Below are positions 34,105 through 45,485 of a DNA stretch of 64,000 nt, piece by piece; the first letter of the stretch is position 1, and the number at the start of each line of letters is the position of its first letter. The notes under the pieces are model-generated. The model was not told where the DNA came from. It made no database searches and saw nothing but the letters and a program-made list of their open reading frames with translations. The position numbers and the translations under genes are program-made. This DNA comes from Lolium rigidum. Taxonomy: Eukaryota; Streptophyta; Magnoliopsida; Poales; Poaceae. The stretch spans positions 269,210,736 to 269,274,735 of the forward strand of contig NC_061508.1 of NCBI RefSeq assembly GCF_022539505.1, read 5' to 3'.

Positions 34105-36361
34105 TGTAATATCCCAGGTTTAGAGACGATCGAGGGGTAGATTTTAGAAAGGGATGTGCATTGCATCGTAATTTACGGGGAAATTTCGCGCTTTTAAAAC
34201 AAAACTGCATCGAAGGGGGACAGGTTTCTCTCTCGACACCTTACGAGGTTAGGGTTTCGAGAGTGCGATGAACTTGTTCCTACTTATTTAGATTAGGGTT
34301 TTGAGAAGAGAGAAGTGATATTACATTGAAATCTTAAGTTACATGATTGAATTATAAGTTAAGAAGTTTGAATGAATTCAAACCATATTTGAATTTGAAT
34401 TTCAAATTCAAACATTAAATAATCATCACATAATTCAAATACAAGATAATTTCACAAACAATTATCATTAAGCAAGAACATGAGTTATACAACAATTAAA
34501 TTAAGCTCATTGAGAGAAACTTGAGCTTTATTGATCAACACACACATAATACATTGTCTTTACAATATTCAAATTTGAATTATGGAATTACAACACATTA
34601 CAAGAATTGTATAAATAGAAAAAGAAAAAGGAAAATTACAAGATATCTAAATGACCTAAACTACATTGTGATCTTCATGAATTCTTTGATCTTGATGATC
34701 TTGAGTTCATCCTGATCAGTACTTGATACCTGCACACATACACAACAAACAGATCATTAAGCCAAGTGGCAAAGCCACTTGGCAGGTTAGCAAATAAATG
34801 AAATGAAGGGGATATGATCAAGCTGCCGAGCTGATCTCTCCACAGCACAAGTCCCAAGCTGGACTTGCACACACATACAACCAGGCAGCACACAAGGCTG
34901 TGTGCATGTGTAACAACACACACACCAGAGTGAGTCACCACAATGCTGCAGGTGGTGCTGTCGACCAATAAGGGCAAGCCAGAAACATATAAAGTTTGTC
35001 ACAGTAAACCCTAGATCATTTGATCGACAGCAGCTTCACAGAGTAAGTTACAAGGTCAGCCAAGAACACAAGAACAGCTCGAACAGCCACTGCTGTTCAA
35101 CACATTTCCACCACCACATCACATAACCAAGAGGCATCAAGCTCACCAGGAGGAGCAGGGCAAGTAAATCAACCACAAGAACAACACGAAGCAATCCTCT
35201 ACACCAACAAACCATCTAGGAGCTGGAGTGAGGTATAAACAAGATCAACTCCGAGCAAAACCCTGTTTTGCTCATAAATAAGCATACACTTGCATCACAG
35301 AAGCAAAGTGGGTATGAAACCCTGTTTGCATCATCATCTGGCTACTAAGCCATTTGGTGCAGGCAAACTGAAGATTAGCCGAAGGAATTCACCAAGGGAA
35401 CAAGTGGTGTGTCAGAATGGTGACACTACCAGAGAAATCCAACATGGATTTAATCCCTAACTAGCCATCCAAACTCACCTAGCATCACACAGCTAGTTAC
35501 ACCATCAGATTATAGACATCTAATTGTCTATTTTGTTTTCAACATCAAAAGCTATTGGTAATCCAGACATGGATAGCATGAGAGAGTCATAACAACAGCC
35601 ACAGAGTGGGGAGCTACCCTTGACAGCATCATAGTGCTGCCAGGGTCACCTCAACCCAAGCCAACACATAAAACCACCACATCATCATCCATTTGGATTC
35701 AGTAGAGGGCTAGGGTACCAACCAGTGGTTGTCATCCAACTAGCCCTAGCTAATTAAATTTAAATGATCATCACTGTGTCACAGTTCACATCATTCATCC
35801 ATTTAGCAAGGCAAAATAAACAGATAGATGAAACATACAAGCAACTAATGCACAGAGCCTTGCAGATGATCCAATGGATCATTGCAAGCATCCACTGATG
35901 CTTGGGCAAGCACCAGCACACACAGGCCAAGCCTGTAGGATGCACACATAGCACTAGATGAGCACCAGTTAGCCACAGAGAGGAGCACACAATTTCTCAC
36001 AAGCAATTACTGATCAATTGATCAACAGAGCACCACTAGCTCTTGCTACAGATTGCCTCATCCAAGTACAGCAACAGGAAATAACCAGATACTGAAGAAA
36101 TCCAACCATGTCATAACTGAATTCACAGATAATCACATAAATGATTTATGATTGTATCCAGTAGCACATCAAATGCTTGATGAACCACTGGATCATAATA
36201 CACAAGCAAAGCACATATCAATTCATTACTGAATAACACTGATAAGCCAACAGTAATGCTCAATTGAGCATAATCATGAATTTGAGCACAAGAAATAGCA
36301 CACAATGGCTCTGGCACTTGCAAAATTGCAAGAATGATACACTGTCATCAGGCCAGGGCAA

Positions 36362-36368
36362 TATAAAT
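36362..36368 (+). promoter_or_regulatory. Possible TATA box in LTR1 of K
   Basis: GCAATATAAATGAAC context, conserved in LTR2 at about 47710. It would put U3 at 2.26 kb. Other AT-rich candidates exist, for example GTATAAATAG near 34608. Confidence 0.25.
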
Positions 36369-37162
36369 GAACACACTTGAGTGTCTGGCAAGCATAATAA
36401 CATGAACAGAGGCACAGAGCTAGAATCAAGCAAGAAAGGCAAGCATAGACAGGCACTGAGAATAAGAAATCTTGCACAGAGGCACGGCAAGGCTGCACAC
36501 AGCAGGAGCACAAGCACTGGCATGGCCATGGCAACAATGGCCAAGGCCAGTGGAGCCCAACAGCATGAACAGCATAGCAGTAGCAGCACAGCAACCCAGC
36601 GCAGCAGCAGCATAGCAACCCAGCGAAGCAGCAGCACAACAACTAGCACAGCAACAGCACAGCAGCATACGCTTGCACATCGAGCATGGCACGGCAGCAG
36701 AGCATGGGCACGGCAAGCCTCTCCACGAGGTGGAGCAACCGTGGCCATAACTAGAGGAAGAAGAAGAGCAGGCCAGAGTGAGAGAAAGGAGGGGATCGGA
36801 AGAGGCGTACCTGGGGCGAGCAGACGACTGCCGCAGCCATGGCGGCCACGGCGGCACGCGTCGAAAGCTCGACGGCACCTGGCCAGGCCAGGCCAGGCTC
36901 CGCCTAGTGCCGCAGCGCCCGCACCACGGCAGCGAAGGCCTCGACGGCGCCATCACACCGGAGGCGCCGAAGAGCACCGCAGCACAGAGAGGGCGACCGC
37001 GATGGGGTTCGGCGAAGGAAGCGGCTAGGACCAGATCAACGCCGATGATCTGGTGCGCCGTCAAGTGGCGGTGCTGATGCGCCCCATCTCACCGGCGGCG
37101 ATGGCCGGAAGCGGCCGGGAAATATCGAAGAAGACGGCGGCGACCACGGTGTCGCCAGAGCT

Positions 37163-37180
37163 CTAGGGTTAGGGTTAGGA
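37163..37180 (+). repeat. Telomere-like run in LTR1 of K
   Basis: CTAGGGTTAGGGTTAGGA, repeated in LTR2 near 48522. Too short to be a telomere track; it resembles tandem telo-boxes. Confidence 0.7.
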
Positions 37181-38098
37181 CACGAGCGCGAGGTGGTGGG
37201 CGAGTGAGCGACCGCTCGGGTCGGTTGGACCCGAGCTGGTTTAGCCCAACCCACTGGGCCACCCTGACAGGTGGGCCCAGGGGCAATAATGACTTTTCAC
37301 AATTCAATAAAAACATGAAACTTTGAAATTCAATAGAAAATTGATAAAAGCTCTTAAAAATAAATTAAAAATATGAAAAAGGATCAGCATAAAATTCTCT
37401 ATTTAAATAAAATATCAAAGAGAATTTTTGAAGACAATTAAGAATAAGTCCTATTTTAAGGATTTAAATAATGATTTAAATCACACATATTATTTTCAAT
37501 AATGAAAATAAGTCCATCAATGCAATTGGACTTTCAAAACACCTTGACAATATTTCAAGGTTGTATTTACACTAAATCAAGTATCTCTAAGATGTTCTTA
37601 GTATTTAACCTCTCACATAAAATTACAACGACATCGGAAGGGGGGAACAAACCCTAAAACTGGAATCATGCATAATTGCTTCTTTAACCATTGCCCTTAT
37701 CGGACAATGATGCTATTTTCAGAGACAGAGGACAAGGGTCAGTCCACACCATCCAACTGCAAAACTTTGCAGTGTTCAGGCAAGTTCATCACTTGCTCAT
37801 GTCATTTGAGTATTTCTATCAAATTACTTGCAAAGTATTATGGTTAACACTATTGCATAAAAATCAAAACCACTACTTTCATAACTATGAATATGACTAT
37901 GTGGTGGGCAATGGAACCATGGATTGTGTTGATATGGTGGAGGTTCCATTGCAAGGGTTTATATCCATCTAGGATTAAACAACAAATGTCGCCAAGTGAT
38001 TCTTGTGCCGTAATACCCGTGTTAACCATAAGATCCGGAGTGGGACGGAGTAGTCAAAAGTGTTTCCACCTCTCGTTCATCAACGGATGCGCTTTACC

Positions 38099-38236
38099 GT
38101 AGTACACTTGTAATCCAAGGGGGCAAGCGGTGAGGCTGGGGAGTCCTAAGTCCCCACGGCATAGTCCGTAGTACACTTGTCGCCCGAAGGAGCAAGCGGT
38201 GAGGCTGGGGAGTCCTAAGTCCCCACGGTATTGCGG
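38099..38236 (+). repeat. 69-bp tandem duplication in LTR1 of K
   Basis: Two units (38099-38167 and 38168-38236), each starting GTAGTACACTTG and containing GGCTGGGGAGTCCTAAGTCC. Also present in LTR2 at 49459-49596, so it predates the insertion. Confidence 0.88.
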
Positions 38237-38746
38237 TCTATGATGGGTTGCAGCTACCGGCGTAGGAGTGTATGGTAGAGCCTAGCACTGACGTCGTGGT
38301 CGGGGTCCACCTTGAAATCTACAGGAATAATGGGACCGACGTGGACCCAGGGTCGGGGCATGCAACAAAGGGTGGGTGTTCGAGGTAGCGGAGGAACATG
38401 ATTGGCTAGACCTTATACCGGGCCTCACACCGAAGGAAGTGTGGATGGGAAAGCTGCCCGGTTGGCACCAAGGTTAAGATCTCTTATGGGTAAAGCAACA
38501 CACCTCTCGCAGAGTGTAAAGAACCGTGACTCGTCACTCCCCGTTCCGGGATAAGGAACTACGAACGCGGCCGGAAAGGAGCTCCATGAAGTTCTAGTAA
38601 ACCGGTGAAGGCCGACTGGACATAGCTCTTCGGAATAAAAGCAATCTCTTGAAGAAATGATTATCAAAACTTGCATTGGTATTGGACTTTCTGGTCTAAT
38701 ATCGTAGCTAGAGCATTAAACACCTCTTATCTATAATGAACTTGTT

Positions 38747-38762
38747 GAGTACGCTCGTACTC
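38747..38762. repeat. GAGTACG/CGTACTC hairpin in LTR1 of K
   Basis: Perfect 7-bp arms around CT. Identical hairpins lie at 50107-50122 (LTR2) and 52493-52508 (LTR3). Confidence 0.9.
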
Positions 38763-38785
38763 ATACCACTCTTAAATCCCATGCT

Positions 38786-38952
38786 TAGATTGTCTGAATC
38801 GTCTGGAGGAGGACTACGACAACAATGAAGGGGCCGAGATCATCGGCTATGAAGAACCAGACCTCTCTGGAGGTATAGAAGGCGTAGACTACCTCATTGT
38901 CTACGGATCCGGGAGGCTTCCGGAGGAGATCAAGCCTAGAGACATCCAGTAG
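38786..38952 (+). other. Short acidic reading frame in LTR1 of K
   Basis: A stop-free sense frame begins just after the hairpin and includes LDCLNRLEEDYDNNEGAE and IIGYEEPDLSGGIEG, ending in a TAG near 38950. There is no in-frame ATG at its start. The three LTR copies differ by one-base indels in this frame (CTCTCTGG or CTCTCTCGG; GGATCCGGGAGG or GGATCCGGGGAGG), so which copy is ancestral is unclear. Its position between hairpin and LTR end matches the acidic frame of D. Confidence 0.4.
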
Positions 38953-39264
38953 TAGTAGTAACCGAGCAGCCCGAACTCTTAGTATTTAGCTGCTCGAGGA
39001 AATAAATGTATAACTTAACGAGACTCTTATATTGTAAGTTAAGTTGGGTTCGCCTCGAACCCAGGAGTATTCCTCTTAGGACCCAAGAGGAGCTCCGAGA
39101 CGACATGTGTATGATATTTGTAATAATAAATGAATGAGTTATGTACCTGCTATGTTCCGTTGTACTACTCGAGGGATGTAATATTTGCGGAATGGTACTT
39201 CGTGAATGTTATATCAACGATCGGCATACTACAACATGCAGTGGTATGCAGTGGTCACCACAGC

Positions 39265-39277
39265 TTGGTATCGTAGC
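39265..39277 (+). other. Primer-binding site of K
   Basis: TTGGTATCGTAGC, two bases after LTR1; the copy after LTR2 reads TTGGTATCGAGC (50627). Both are near the initiator-Met type TTGGTATCAGAGC with small indels. Confidence 0.7.
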
Positions 39278-39479
39278 AAAAGCTTTGACCTTAGGTTGGA
39301 ACCTAGTAAATGGGACCAAACGTTAGGAGTCAAATAGGATTAGTAAAGAATTCTCTAAAAATATGGTGTATATTCAATTGAGAATACAACAATCATATCT
39401 TTTAGTGCGATAATTCTTTATTATCTCTATTATGATGCTTTAATACTAATCTTATAATCTTTCTATTTCTACAGCCAAC

Positions 39480-40564
39480 ATGGCAAGTTCACGTCCCGGA
39501 CGAAACATGAAAGTGATGGATTCCACACTGAGTGAATACGAAGGAGGACTTGCAGATATTCTACTGAGCCATGTTACTTGAATTTGGGTGTGATCCCCGG
39601 ATCCAAGTAAAGAAATACATGTACTATGATGGTACCGTATTAGCCAAGTGTAGGGTAGGACTGCGACTTCCCGAATCTCTCGGGAATGAGCATAGTAATG
39701 CCAGCAGGGGAAGCCAGAACTATCAATACAGCCTACCACATAGCCATTATGAGAGCCATCACAGATATTCGGGAGCATAAGACGAAAGAGCTTATGGATT
39801 CCGAATTTACTCACATTCCTCATAATCAGGAGGAAGAAGATCCCATGCTTAACCACTACAAATATGCAAAACGCAAACCAATAGCAGCTGCAAAATACAT
39901 GGACAATAGCCGCAACTTCATATCATTACTCTTTCAGTTGAACCATCATCTGACGGGAGCAATTGATACGATGCTAGAGGAATTTACTGAACCCAAGGAG
40001 GAGATTAGGGGGAAAGAACCTATGGAGAATGTGGTGCACACACCAGTTTACTCAGCTGGTGATTACATTAGTATTGACCCTCTTGAGCGTGAAACTACAC
40101 CTGTTACACCTGGGAACTATCTGGGAAGTTCCTATGGGGGATATGAGGGCGGAGAGGAATCCGGAAACAATCAGCGTTCCGAGACTCCTATAGAAAATTC
40201 CACGGGTTGGCGTTGGGGATCTGATACTGGAACTCATAGCACTTCTGTGTATTATGATGGGGAGATGAATGATGACACCACAACCCAGAACCAAAGTTAT
40301 CCTAGCAATGAAGGAGTTGATGGAGGGTATCCGACACAGGTTGAATCGGGTACGAGTGTTGGAAACACCTATGGTGGAGCTACAGGGGAGTACACTCGAT
40401 GGGTGGACTATGATGCACTTAACGATCAGTTTGTGAACACTGATTTCTCCCTAGGATCATCATCTGATTCGGACTACCAGCCGACGGGGAGACCATATGT
40501 TCCAGGGTCTATCAGGAGGACGACACGTTCGACCGGATGGAAGCCTGGGATGTACCGGGAGTGA
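39480..40564 (+). pseudogene. orf0 of K, copy 1: extra ORF upstream of gag, frameshifted
   Basis: The ATG at 39480 directly follows a strong 3'-splice-site-like TTTCTATTTCTACAG. The protein would be about 360 residues. The N-terminal half is mixed alpha/beta in look (MASSRPGRNMKVMDS, VKKYMYYDGTVLAKC, then a basic KYAKRKPIAAAKYMDN). The C-terminal half is Gly/Ser/Thr/Tyr-rich and acidic (YGGYEGGEESGNN, DFSLGSSSDSDYQP), likely disordered. Copy 1 has an extra base near 39564 and another indel near 39680; the rest (39686-40564) is open for 292 codons. It has no zinc finger, protease or polymerase motif. Extra ORFs upstream of gag are known in some plant Ty3/gypsy lineages (Ogre, and I recall RIRE3/RIRE8). 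The function is not known to me. Confidence 0.7.
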
Positions 40565-40981
40565 AGATCGACTAGAGTCCACCAAGGGAGGCGAGACTAC
40601 AATACACAAGTACCACGTGTATTGTAGTGTGTAATATATGTAGAAATTTGTACATATACTTTAATAAGTGAGTTTGCATACTCACATCAACTTGAGTATT
40701 GTAATAAGACCACTTAAGCATGTATATACATGGTATATGTTTTGTATGATTTGGATTTGCTTCTTGATTTCCATTGCGTGACTAGTTCTGTGCACAAAGT
40801 TGAGCTCGTAAAACTTGCGCATGGAGTAATTATGAGTATCATCTTGTGTTGCAGTAACTAGGGGGATATGTCGGGAGCGTTAGGAGAGGAGACCGAAGCG
40901 TAGCGGCATGGAGCGCGAAGCAAAACAAAAGGAAGAGGCTGAGGGAGCAGCCGGAGATCAGCTTCACCACCACCACCACCT

Positions 40982-41723
40982 ATGACGCAGCAGAATTTCG
41001 TCCAGTATATGCAACTGGTGGAGGAAAGACAACGTGTAACGTTGGAGCAGCAGAACAAATTCTTCCAAGAATTGCTGCAACAGAACCGGGTAGAGAGACC
41101 CGAGAATCAGGGAGTCACCTTAGCAGACTTCCAGAACACCAAGCCTATATCTTTCGCATACGCGCCCGAGCCAATGGACGCGGAAGATTGGCTTATGGAT
41201 ACTGAGCGAAAGCTCAATACCGTTGGATGTAACGACCAAGAGAAGGTTCGCTATGCTACCCATCTGCTGTGTGGACCTGCCGCATCATGGTGGGACAATA
41301 TCGTAGCCGTTTATCCGGCTGGAAAGGTATTTACCTGGGAGGAGTTCGCAAGGAAGTTCAGGGAATCCAATGTCCCTGAAAGTATTGTGGAACTGAAGCG
41401 TCGAGAGTTTGAAAGTCTCGAGCAGAAAGACAAGGCCATCCTGACCTATGTCAGGGAATTCTCCAAGCTGTCTCGGTATGCAGTTGAAGAAGTCAACACC
41501 GAGGACAAGAAGAAGAAAAGGTTTTTGAGGGGGTTAAGTCCCCAGTTCAAGGTTCAGCTCCGTATGATGAGAGCGACGGAGTTTCAAGAGTTGGTGGATG
41601 CAGCCATCACTCTGGAAGATGATTTCAAACAACTGCAGGAGGAGAAGAGGAAAAAGGCCAAGTTTGAGCCCAAGAGGTTTTCCAATAACAAGCCTAATAC
41701 CAGCTTGAGTTTCAAGCCCAGAT

Positions 41724-41776
<53 letters not shown>

Positions 41777-42079
41777 AGCAACTACTACGGTAGTAGGAAG
41801 AACCAAGCATTCCAAACTGCAAATCAAATAGTTTGCAGAAGCTGTGGACTCACAGGGCATTTCGCCAAGGATTGCAAGAAACCAAGGATTATATGCTTTG
41901 GTTGTCGCCAGGAGGGGCACATGCTTAAGGAATGCCCCAAAAGAAATAATGGAGGAGGTCAGTCAGGAGGAGGAGGGAATCGAGGAGGAAACACCGGAGG
42001 GAACTGGAAGAATAAGAAGCCCTTCGGCAAGCTGAACTGCACCAGTCTGGAGGAGGTGGTCAACTCCGATCAGCGGTGA
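40982..42079 (+). CDS. gag: gag of K
   Basis: An intact 365-residue gag. The retrotransposon gag core spans about residues 60-215 (DAEDWLMDTERKL, GPAASWWDN, TWEEFARKFRESNVP, FLRGLSPQFKVQL). A poly-Asn run of about 17-18 residues lies near residues 249-266, encoded by an AAC repeat (41727-41775). Two canonical CCHC knuckles follow (CRSCGLTGHFAKDC and CFGCRQEGHMLKEC), then a Gly/Asn-rich tail. An in-frame TGA 11 codons upstream fixes the start region; MTQQNF is the first ATG. Gag stops at 42077-42079, while the protease frame begins in the -1 frame across the same bases. Confidence 0.9.
41727..41776 (+). repeat. AAC microsatellite inside gag of K
   Basis: About 17 uninterrupted AAC/CAA units coding for Asn. 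Likely length-variable between copies. Confidence 0.95.
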
Positions 42080-45000
42080 TAGGTACGCTCCGTATACTCA
42101 CTCATCCAGGCAAAGTACTTTTTGATACTGGTGCAACTACATCATTCATTTCTCAACAATTCATCATCAAACATGGGATTAGTTGCACTAAGTTAGATAC
42201 ACCCATAACCATACTTTCTGCGGGGGGGGACGATAGTAGTAACCCATACCAAACAAAAACAAGTCATCATGATCAATAAGTGCGCGTTTGACGTGGACCT
42301 GTTCATTTTATAGATGAAGGACATTGATGTCATTCTTGGTATGAACTGGTTGGAAGCTAATGGAGCATTGATCGACTGTGTGAACAAGACAGTATCTTTG
42401 AAAAGCCCCGATGGAAGTAGAATGATTTACCAAGGCGACAAACATACACAGATTGAAGTGGAGCTACAGCTGAACAACATGAAGGAAGTGAAATTGGAAG
42501 ATATACCTGTAGTGAATGAATTCCAGGATGTGTTTCTGCGGAATTACCCGGTATGCCACCGGATAGGGAGATAGAATTCACTATCGACCTAATTCCAGAA
42601 CGAGCTCCAATTGCTAAGGCACCATATAAGATGGGGCCCAAGGAGTTGAAAGAACTTAAGGAGCAACTGGATGACTTAGAACAAAAAGGATTCATACAAG
42701 AGAGTGTTTCACCATGGGGATCACCTGTAATCTTCGTGGATAAAAGAGATGGAGGAAGAAGGATGTGCGGAGACTACAGGAATCTGAACAACGTCACAAT
42801 CAAGAACAAGTATCCACTTCCAAGAATACAAGATCTATTTGATCAAGTTAGAGGCGCGGGAGTCTTTTCCAAGATTGATCTAAGATCCGTTTATCACCAG
42901 ATAAAGATCAAGAAGGAAGACGTACCGAAAACTGCCTTTGTCTCAAGGTATGGACACCATGAATACCTTGTAGTGCCTTTTGGATTAACCAATGCCCCAG
43001 CAATATTCATGAATCTCATGAATAAGATTTTCATGCCATATCTAGACAAGTTTTTTATCGTATTCATCGATGATATCTTGATCTATTCCAAGAACAAGGC
43101 CGAACATGCTGAACATTTAAGGTTAGTGTTGCAAACACTAAGAGAACATCAACTCTATGCCAAATTCAGCAAGTGTGAATTTTGGTTAGATCAAGTGGAA
43201 TTTCTTGGACATGTGATTAGTAAAGATGGAATAGCTGTCAATCCAAGCAAGGTAGCAGCAGTTCTAGAATGGGAAGCACCCAAAACTGTCAAGGAAATCC
43301 GAGGATTCCTAGGAATGGCAGGATATTATAGGAGATTCATTGAAGGATTCTCCAAGATAGAAGGACCAATGACGAAGCTGTTAAGGAAGAACACACCTTT
43401 CGTGTGGTCAGAGGAGTGTGAGAAGAGTTTTCAAACTCTAAAAGAGAAACTCACCACAGCACCGGTGTTAGCAGTTCCGGAAGTTGGCAAGGATTACACC
43501 GTGTACTGTGACGCATCCAAGCATGGATTGGGTTGCGTACTCATGCAAGATCGGAAAGTGATATCTTATGGATCGAGGCAACTCAGACCTCATGAAGTGA
43601 ATTATCCAACACATGATTTAGAGCTAGCAGCAGTTGTATTTGCACTCAAAACATGGAGACATTTTCTTTATGGAGCCAAGTGTGAGCTCTATACAGATCA
43701 TAAGAGTCTCAAATATTTCTTCACTCAGAAAGAACTCAACATGAGGCAGAAAAGATGGCTAGAATTGATCAAGGATTATGATTTGACCATCAATTATACT
43801 CCAGGAAAGGCCAATGTTGTAGCAGATGCCTTGAGTAGGAAGAGCACCGGAGGAGTGGAACAAGAAATCTCACCGGAGTTGAGAAAGGAAATAAGTCAAG
43901 CCCAAATACAACTTTGGGAGAAGGAAGCCCATGAAGGATTATCGGTGTTGCAAGTAGCCGATGAGTTAAATGTTAACCTGAAGAATGAGATCATGATGGG
44001 TCAGCTGGACGATCCATTCATCGTGGAGGAGATGAGAAGAATAGATGAGGGAAGACCATCAGAATTTCACCGAGGAGAATCTGGATCATTATGGTTCCAG
44101 AAAAGAATTTGTGTTCTGGATATTGCTGAAATTAAGGAAGTAATACTCCGGGAAGCCCATCAAACACCATACTCCATTCATCCGGGTAGTACAAAGATGT
44201 ACATGGACCTAAAGGAGTTATTCTGGTGGAATAATATGAAGAGAGAGATAGCACAATATGTGGCGGAATGCCATACCCGCCGAGAGTGAAGGCTGAACAT
44301 CGGAGTCCGGCAGGAAAGTTACAACCTTTACCTATTCCAGAGTGGAAATGGGAGGAAATAGGGATGGATTTCATCACCGGACTACCCATGACCAATAAAA
44401 AGAAGGACATGATATGGGTAATCGTGGACCGGTTGACGAAGAGCGCACACTTCTTAGCGGTAAATCAGCAGGACAAAGGAGAGAAACTCATCGATCTTTA
44501 CATCAAAGAGATCGTGAGTAAGCATGGAGTGCCCAAGAAGATCGTGTCGGATCGAGGATCCGTGTTCACGTCAGCATTCTGGAAGCAACTACACGAAGCT
44601 TTAGGATCCAAGTTGGACTATAGTACCGCCTATCATCCCCAGACAGGTGGACAAACCGAGAGAACCAACCAGATCTTAGAGGATATGCTCAGGGCTTGTG
44701 CCCTAGATTTCGGAGGATCATGGGAGGAGCACTTGCCACTAGCAGAGTTTTCATACAATAATAGCTATCAAAGCAGCATCAAGATGGCACCGTTTGAAGC
44801 TTTGTATGGAAGGAAGTGTAGATCACCGATATGTTGGTATGAAGCCGGAGCAAGCAAAGAGTTCAACCCTGATTATGTCAAGGAAAAGCAACAAATAATT
44901 GACATTATCAGAGATAGGTTGAAAATAGCCCAAAGTCGGCAAAAGAGTTACGCCGATCAGAAGAGGAGAACATGGGAGCCACGAGTTGGAGACATGGTAT

Positions 45001-45485
45001 ATCTTAAGGTAAGCCCGATGAAAGGACTCCAGAGGTTTGGAGTAAAAGGAAAGCTCAGTCCTAGATACATCGGACCTTTCAAGATTTTGAGTCAAAACCG
45101 AGGGTTAGCCTTCGAATTGGAACTACCGGGAAGGTTATCTCAGGTTCACAACGTATTTCATGTGTCGCAACTCAGAAAATGCTTGAAGACCCCAGATGAA
45201 CCAGTATCACATGAAGAGCTTGAGTTACAACCAGATTTGACATACATCGAGAAGCCAGCAAAGATTCTCGAGGAAAACTGGAAACAACTCAGGAATCGAG
45301 CGATAAAGTACTGCAAGATACAATGGAAGCACCATCACGAGAGGGAGGCCACCTGGGAAAAGGAGGAAGACCTAAGGAAAACATATCCCGAACTTTTCAG
45401 GTATTACAACCACAACTTCGGGACGAAGTTTTCTTTAAGGGGGAAAGGCTGTAATATCCCAGGTTTAGAGACAATCGAGGGGTAG
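42076..45485 (+). pseudogene. pol: pol of K: protease, RT, RNase H, integrase and chromodomain
   Basis: Protease has the catalytic VLFDTGATTSFIS (about 42115-42155). RT shows [38 protein letters not shown], the active-site FIDDILIYS (about 43066-43092) and [10 protein letters not shown]. RNase H has [23 protein letters not shown] and VVADALSR. Integrase has the HHCC finger, GMDFITG, VSDRGSVFTS and YHPQTGGQTERTNQ. The C-terminus (PAKILEENWKQLRNRAIKYC, EATWEKEEDL) is a chromodomain of the Tekay/Del type, thought to steer integration to heterochromatin. Breaks: a G8 run at 42222-42229, TAG at 42311-42313, and frameshifts near 42540 and 44280. The long open pieces (578 and 405 codons) suggest a recently active element. 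Confidence 0.92.
45437..45449 (+). other. Polypurine tract of K
   Basis: AAGGGGGAAAGGC directly before LTR2 at 45450. Confidence 0.8.

Larger units (their letters stand above)
34105..39262 (+). repeat. LTR1 of K (5.16 kb)
   Basis: From TGTAATATCCC to GGTCACCACA, almost identical to LTR2. It is a very large LTR, with an AT-rich first part, a CAG-rich stretch (36560-36680), a GC-rich stretch (36780-37290), a telomere-like run, a 69-bp tandem duplication, a hairpin and a short acidic frame. Long ORFs on both strands in the CAG/GC-rich part have no recognisable domain and are interrupted differently in LTR2. Confidence 0.92.

Noticed and set aside
36751..36810. A spliced antisense gene in LTR1 of K using a donor near 36810 and an acceptor near 36752
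   Set aside because: The intron would be about 58 bases, shorter than typical plant introns, and no coding exon was recognised beyond it.
36260..37064. Long ORFs on both strands in LTR1 of K (and in LTR2 near 47600-48680)
   Set aside because: They lie in CAG- and GC-rich LTR sequence, have biased composition, no domain, and are interrupted differently in the two LTR copies.
37163..37180. Interstitial telomere
   Set aside because: Fewer than three units and present identically in both LTRs of K; it is part of the LTR.
38099..38236. CRISPR-like or satellite array
   Set aside because: Only two 69-bp units with no spacer pattern; a simple tandem duplication in an LTR.
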